This document shows, piece after piece, positions 59,703 through 64,000 of a DNA stretch of 64,000 nt (its first letter is position 1; every line of letters begins with the position of its first letter). The notes under the pieces were generated by a model. It saw only the letters and a program-made list of their open reading frames with translations, was not told where the DNA came from and ran no database searches. The DNA is from Mucilaginibacter sp. PAMC 26640 (GTDB lineage Bacteria > Bacteroidota > Bacteroidia > Sphingobacteriales > Sphingobacteriaceae): positions 2,356,001-2,420,000 of the forward strand of contig CP014773.1 of assembly GCA_001596135.1 (NCBI GenBank), given 5' to 3'. The translations under genes were made by a program, and so were the position numbers.

Positions 59703-60709
59703 ATATTTTGTAAGTTTTGTTTATGAGCAAGGATCTCCTTATAAATTTTAACCGTGTTGAAATTGTATTTAAAGTAGCTGCCCGCGATTATTGCCCAGGT
59801 GATGTGCCTGATTTCCTCTGCTGTACCTTCTCCCTTACTATATACCAGGTATTGCTTAAACCAGTATTTGAAGTTAATGCCTAAATAATATAATGCCTTG
59901 CTGAGCCAGTAGAAGCGGGGAAGGGTTGCGGGGGCAGGCGTTTTTAATGCGGTTTCGTACATATCTACGATAACGTAACTATGGGCAAACCCGGCATGTA
60001 AGCGTTTTAAGTACGTCCACGTAAGCCGTTTAGATGGGAGGTAATGCCTGTAGATCAGTTTTGGAGAATATAATATCTGGTGACCTGCAAGCCGTACCCG
60101 CAGGCAAATTTCAGCATCCTCGCCAGCGGACAACGCGTTTTTCTTCCGTCCGTCCAGCAGCATTTTACCGCTGTTGATCACCTCGCGGATTACAGCAGTT
60201 CGCATCGCCATACCTGCACCAAATACACCGTTCAACAAGCATTCCTGTTCACCTTTGGAGCCTACCGCGTAACCATCGCTAAAAGCATCAAACCAAAAGG
60301 GTTTGTCGTTTGGATTTTCAAACGCTGCAATACCAATTCCACTTAAAATTGCGGCTTCCGGGTGCGCATCAAATAATTCTATCGTTTTAATTATATAATT
60401 ATTATTGAGCCAATTATCGTCGTCGCAAAATACTGATAATTCAAATTTTGCTTTATTAATACCGGTAGTTCTCGCATTAGCTACACCAGGTATGGGCTCA
60501 TCAACGATATTAAAAGTGATCTCATCATTGCGATACTTTTCCCAGGCTGTTGCTGCTTTCACTTTTGTATCGTCTGATGAAGCATTGTCCACCAGGATGA
60601 TCTCGCAAGCAACACCTTCGGAATCCAACTGAGACAATTCCGCGAGTGTTTTTTCAATTCTCGACGCGCTGTTGTAACAGCAAATAATAATAGATACACC
60701 TTTTAACAT
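59699..60709 (-). CDS. Glycosyltransferase family 2
   Basis: These 336 residues begin VSIIICCYNSASRIEKTLAELSQL and have LVDNASSDDTKVKAA, the metal site FELSVFCDDDNWLNNNYI and ALSAGEDAEICLRVRLAGHQILYSPKLIYRHYLPSKRLTW, all classic for GT2 rhamnosyl- or glycosyl-transferases of the WcaA kind. It abuts the GT11 gene. Confidence 0.89.
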   Translation of the reverse strand: MLKGVSIIICCYNSASRIEKTLAELSQLDSEGVACEIILVDNASSDDTKVKAATAWEKYRNDEITFNIVDEPIPGVANARTTGINKAKFELSVFCDDDNWLNNNYIIKTIELFDAHPEAAILSGIGIAAFENPNDKPFWFDAFSDGYAVGSKGEQECLLNGVFGAGMAMRTAVIREVINSGKMLLDGRKKNALSAGEDAEICLRVRLAGHQILYSPKLIYRHYLPSKRLTWTYLKRLHAGFAHSYVIVDMYETALKTPAPATLPRFYWLSKALYYLGINFKYWFKQYLVYSKGEGTAEEIRHITWAIIAGSYFKYNFNTVKIYKEILAHKQNLQNI

Positions 60710-61579
60710 CTAAAAATCAAGTTGGATCCAGTTATCCGGATAGATCTCTGCAGGTGTTTGTTGCTGGATACGCCAGCCAAGGAAGTACTTTGGTGCATAC
60801 ACCAGCGTGTTCGCTTTTTTATTGAGCCATGCTCCCCACCAGCTGAAAGTGCTGTTGGAAATGATACAAGCGTCGGCGTTCAACAGGTGTTGGAAATCGT
60901 TGATCTCGGTATCTGCCGAAATGGTTTTATGAGCAATATACCCAAAGTTATCTTGTACAAAGGGCAGGTCATCACTTATAAAAACAAAATGTACACTTTG
61001 CCCGTTGAACCGGGCGATGGCTTTTTTGTAGTATGCTAACGGCAGAGACAGATCATCACCGCCTAAATTTAGATGTGCCAGATTTTGGTAATCAGTTCTG
61101 CGGATGTGTACCGTGACTGTGAAATTATTGCGGTACAAATCCCCGTATTTTTTTTCAAATTGATTTACCAAACCTTGTTTTAAACTGAATTTTTTGCGAA
61201 TCAGCTTTTCATGCCCTTTAAAGAAATTTTCCGATTGGAAAAAGCCCAGATACAGGGATTTGTCGGATGCAATTACGGGTGAACTTCCTGGCTGCTCCTG
61301 GTAATCTTTGACGGCCAATTTGTGAAAACCTTCCAAAAATCGGTAGCTCTTTTTTCTGAGATGATAATTGAATAGATTTTTATAACCCTTAATGTTGAAA
61401 ATACAAGATGCCGCCTGATGTGTGATGCCGGTTAATCCATCAAAATATTTATCCAGTACGGATATGTAAATATATTGATCGAGATAAAAGCTGGTGTTCA
61501 ATTGATTTGCACTGATGAGTATAAAAGCATACTGAAACATCTGATTACCTAACCGCCCCTGCAAACGTACCGCTATCAT
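60710..61579 (-). CDS. Alpha-1,2-fucosyltransferase-like enzyme (GT11)
   Basis: This 289-residue protein starts MIAVRLQGRLGNQMFQYAFILISANQL, the GT11 start, and has the GDP-fucose motif VTVHIRRTDYQNL (about 155-167) and the C-terminal ACIISNSTFSWWGAWLN. GT11 enzymes add fucose in alpha-1,2 linkage to galactose. With the GT10 enzyme of this locus, both linkages found in Lewis-type antigens could be made; that is inference. ATGA overlap with the next gene. Confidence 0.92.
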   Translation of the reverse strand: MIAVRLQGRLGNQMFQYAFILISANQLNTSFYLDQYIYISVLDKYFDGLTGITHQAASCIFNIKGYKNLFNYHLRKKSYRFLEGFHKLAVKDYQEQPGSSPVIASDKSLYLGFFQSENFFKGHEKLIRKKFSLKQGLVNQFEKKYGDLYRNNFTVTVHIRRTDYQNLAHLNLGGDDLSLPLAYYKKAIARFNGQSVHFVFISDDLPFVQDNFGYIAHKTISADTEINDFQHLLNADACIISNSTFSWWGAWLNKKANTLVYAPKYFLGWRIQQQTPAEIYPDNWIQLDF

Positions 61580-62502
61580 TTAAAGATCCGTTTTAACCTG
61601 CGCATCGCACGCGTTAAGAAGGTAGGTTTTGGATATTGGATTTTGAGCAGCTTTTTTTGTAACGACTGGTACAATTGTTCTTTGGCACCGTTGCCCACCA
61701 ATTTTAAATTGCGTTTCTTAAGCTCGTAAAACCAGGTGTACCTACCGGCGCCAAGCATGTAGTTGAGATAACTTTCTTCTATCCGGTTATAAAACGGGAA
61801 CAAAGCGTGAGCAGCCTTTAAGGAAACCGACCACATATTAGCCTCTGCATCCGTCATCCAATAAGATTCGCCATAATTTAACCGGTGATAATAAAAACTG
61901 TCTTTTAAAACAACCGTTTTAGCACCGCTTATGGCTTGCCTTAAACCAAAGGTCCAGGTATCCAATGCTCCGGTCCCTTCGGCATAACCATGGGCATTTC
62001 GCCAGCTTTGTTTGGTGAACAGGTAATTGCCATGTTGGCCCGGCGTATTTTGACCACTAAGGTAGAGTTCCAGCGCAATTTCTCCTGCCGGCAATGTCCA
62101 GGTATAATCGGGCTTTAACTTGTTGTTCAGAAAAAAGTGCTGATTTTGGAAAGATGCCACATCAGCATTATTAATTATCAAATAATTCAGCAGCTGTTTA
62201 ATGCTATTTGGTGCCAATACGTTGTCGGCATCAAGGCAAAACAAGAGATCATGCTTAGCATTTTCTACAGCGGTATTACGCGCTGCAGCACCCCCTTTAT
62301 TAATGCTATGGCTAAATGTACTGATTCCCGGATATTTTGCTTTAAGGTTAGCCAATGCCGTGGCAGTATCATCGGACGAGCAATCATTCACAATGATAAG
62401 TTCATCGCCTTGTGCAAAATTAGATTCCATGATAGAATCTACTGCCTCGCCGATCGTGTTTGCACAGTTATAGGCAGGAATAAAAAAACTAAGGCCCGGC
62501 AT
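61576..62502 (-). CDS. Glycosyltransferase family 2
   Basis: These 308 residues begin LSFFIPAYNCANTIGEAVDSIM, with VNDCSSDDTATALANL and the metal site DLLFCLDADNVLAPNSIKQ. The ATG at 62502 gives a start directly before the first strand. A TTG at 62532 would give ten more residues and a TTGA overlap with the upstream stop, like other genes here, so the start is open. The C-terminus is basic (LTRAMRRLKRIF), as in membrane-associated enzymes. Confidence 0.86.
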   Translation of the reverse strand: MPGLSFFIPAYNCANTIGEAVDSIMESNFAQGDELIIVNDCSSDDTATALANLKAKYPGISTFSHSINKGGAAARNTAVENAKHDLLFCLDADNVLAPNSIKQLLNYLIINNADVASFQNQHFFLNNKLKPDYTWTLPAGEIALELYLSGQNTPGQHGNYLFTKQSWRNAHGYAEGTGALDTWTFGLRQAISGAKTVVLKDSFYYHRLNYGESYWMTDAEANMWSVSLKAAHALFPFYNRIEESYLNYMLGAGRYTWFYELKKRNLKLVGNGAKEQLYQSLQKKLLKIQYPKPTFLTRAMRRLKRIFK

Positions 62503-62528
62503 GTTTGTGTTTTCTCTGTGAATGTGCG

Positions 62529-63458
62529 TCAATTCGACTTGTTGGTAACTATGGCAGGCCGGGATTTAAGTGCTTCAAGTTCCATAATAATGTACTTGCA
62601 CCATTTTTGGTAGTAAAGCTCATCATTGAAATATTGAAGTGCTTTTTTGCCTTTCTGCAAAGCTTCGTCCTTGTCCAGGTGCTTAAGCAGATAGTCCAAT
62701 TCGTTTACCGTAGCTGCATAGTAACTGATGTCATTCCAGGCGATAAATTCTTTGAATGGCCTTACATCAACATCACCTACCAGGCAGGGTGCTACCCCAA
62801 GCTGCATCGCCTCAAAAAAGCGGAATGAATTGCAGCTGGTACCTCTCGGGCACAAAGCAATGTATGATGCCATTGTATTAAGGTTATAGTTTTTTGCCCA
62901 GAGCCACCTCTTATAAAAACGGGTTGGCACACCGCCGCCAATTAAAATTTCGGGGTTGCCATTAAAAAGTTCCGCCATTTCGGTACGGATTGGGTGCGTG
63001 CTATAGGTTCCGTTAAAAGATGCTAAGTACTTCTTACGTACCGGCAGCGGTGGTTTTTTGTGTTTGCTGCAGAGTATTGGTATATCCAGCCCGCTGTTTA
63101 TTGTACGTGCGGCAGTAAACTCGGTCATTTTGCCGGGTTGCAGCAGGGTACCGCCATCAAACTGGGTAATGGTAAACGTTTTTTTGTTATCTAATATGGC
63201 TTTATCTACTTCGGTACTTAGCGTTTCCAATCCGTTACCGTCAACCGCAAAGTTGTGTGTAATGTGCCAGCGGGTCCAATAAACCGGCAAATAATGGTAA
63301 ACGGCCTCCTCCGGGTCATTGCAAAGGAGTGATGGATGAGCATTTAACCAAATCAAAAAATCCTGTTCAACACCATAATCTTTATTATGCCCCGGGTATT
63401 TAAAACCCTGTTTAAGTGGCTGAAGCATGGCCGGTACATTCAGGATAAAGATCTTCAT
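62529..63458 (-). CDS. Exostosin-like glycosyltransferase (GT47 type)
   Basis: These 309 residues contain the exostosin signature MASYIALCPRGTSCNSFRFFEAMQLGVAPCLVGDVDVRPF, with the earlier LASFNGTYSTHPIRTEMAELFNG. Exostosin-type (GT47) enzymes transfer glucuronic acid, xylose, galactose or similar residues. The N-terminus KIFILNVPAMLQPLKQGFKYPGHNKDYGVEQDFLIWLNAHP has no secretion signal, so it acts in the cytoplasm. It is one of about fifteen transferases in the locus. Confidence 0.8.
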   Translation of the reverse strand: MKIFILNVPAMLQPLKQGFKYPGHNKDYGVEQDFLIWLNAHPSLLCNDPEEAVYHYLPVYWTRWHITHNFAVDGNGLETLSTEVDKAILDNKKTFTITQFDGGTLLQPGKMTEFTAARTINSGLDIPILCSKHKKPPLPVRKKYLASFNGTYSTHPIRTEMAELFNGNPEILIGGGVPTRFYKRWLWAKNYNLNTMASYIALCPRGTSCNSFRFFEAMQLGVAPCLVGDVDVRPFKEFIAWNDISYYAATVNELDYLLKHLDKDEALQKGKKALQYFNDELYYQKWCKYIIMELEALKSRPAIVTNKSN

Positions 63459-63575
63459 CGGTTTTACGCTTGCGGTAGTTAAATGGGAGTATTAGTTGTT
63501 CTAAAAATTAATTCCGAGCCTACCGTATCAAGAACAGAGAAGCCTATTGTGCTTATACTGCAATGGATGGCTTTA

Positions 63576-64000
63576 TTAAATTGATGGTTTTTGATAGTGA
63601 ACCCAAAGGGATTCGCCCAGACTTTTGCGCTTTAGTAAAGCCTGCACGCGCATAGATTTAATTTGGAAGTATAGCCGGATTTTGTAAAAAAGGCTTTTTT
63701 TGACAGGCGGCACCTGTGCGCTTTGCAGGGACCTGTAGTACATTATGCCCTTCATGATAGCTAAAGGCGTTGTTGGTTCAACGCCAATTTCTGCTATTTG
63801 CCAGCCAAACTTGTCGCCCAGAATGCGGAATGATGCTTCATTGAAACGGCCGATATGGTTGGGCGGCAGATCTAACAGGGCTCCGTTTCGTTCGTTAAAG
63901 GCTATTCTTGCGCTGTTTGGTACGCCGATAAATAGATGCCCCCCTGGTTTTATAATTGAATTAAAGGTTGCAAACGTGTCTTCCATACGATCCAAATGTT
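63576..64000 (-). CDS. SAM-dependent methyltransferase, C-terminal part, cut by the window edge
   Basis: The reading frame is open to the right edge. Visible residues start HLDRMEDTFATFNSIIKPGGHLFIGVPNSARIAFNERNGALLDLPPNHIGRFNEASF, motifs IV to VI of a methyltransferase_23/UbiG-type protein. The C-terminus (KIRLYFQIKSMRVQALLKRKSLGESLWVHYQK) is basic. The SAM-binding glycine loop lies outside the window. It continues the polysaccharide locus; a 117-base gap separates it from the exostosin-like gene. Confidence 0.78.
   Translation of the reverse strand, partial: HLDRMEDTFATFNSIIKPGGHLFIGVPNSARIAFNERNGALLDLPPNHIGRFNEASFRILGDKFGWQIAEIGVEPTTPLAIMKGIMYYRSLQSAQVPPVKKSLFYKIRLYFQIKSMRVQALLKRKSLGESLWVHYQKPSI

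Overview
The window looks like chromosomal DNA of a Bacteroidota member, most likely family Sphingobacteriaceae (Mucilaginibacter/Pedobacter-like). The support is: start sites preceded by the Bacteroidota -7 box TAnnTTTG with no Shine-Dalgarno; short Bacteroidota-type LeuA, AtpC and Obg proteins; an OmpP1/FadL porin paired with a GDSL lipoprotein; an exosortase-linked polysaccharide locus; and zeaxanthin-type carotenoid genes. The genus is inference.

Layout. 1-0.4 kb: end of lpdA. 0.5-10.4 kb: carotenoid genes (crtZ; then crtB-hypothetical-lycopene cyclase-cytochrome b5 protein, divergent from crtI), with a PIN toxin/antitoxin pair, a sugar MFS transporter, a lone glycosyltransferase, murB and an ECF sigma factor between crtZ and the rest. 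10.6-25.1 kb: one minus-strand branched-chain amino acid operon, ilvD-ilvB-ilvN-(membrane protein)-ilvC-leuC-leuD-(methyltransferase)-leuB-(methyltransferase)-leuA-ilvA. It starts with a candidate transcription attenuator: promoter, Ile/Val-rich leader peptide, antiterminator segment and intrinsic terminator. 25.2-28.1 kb: a frameshifted DUF6263-like gene facing atpD-atpC. 28.3-32.6 kb: OmpP1/GDSL pair, quinone oxidoreductase, antitoxin-like orphan. 32.6-38.3 kb: FtsX permease, VOC protein, and a YtrA-type GntR/ABC transporter operon with a recognisable operator. 38.4-40.9 kb: peroxiredoxin, tRNA-Arg(ACG), adk, obgE. 40.9-64 kb: a long minus-strand surface-polysaccharide locus with an exosortase, a Wzy-like polymerase, acyl/acetyltransferases, SAM methyltransferases and about fifteen glycosyltransferases, including GT10 and GT11 fucosyltransferases and an exostosin-type enzyme. 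The locus runs off the right edge.

How the parts work together. The crt genes can take geranylgeranyl diphosphate to zeaxanthin (crtE is not here). The ilv/leu operon supplies isoleucine, valine and leucine, apparently under one leader-peptide control. The polysaccharide locus assembles and polymerises a fucosylated glycan, and the exosortase may anchor protein to the envelope alongside it.

The strongest leads are the ilv attenuator, the two methyltransferases embedded among leu genes, several unrelated palindromic repeat families with a shared design in the spacers of the housekeeping operons, the repeated use of TTG starts with TTGA stop/start overlaps in the polysaccharide locus, and the cytochrome b5 protein coupled to lycopene cyclase. 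I found no insertion sequence, prophage or CRISPR array.
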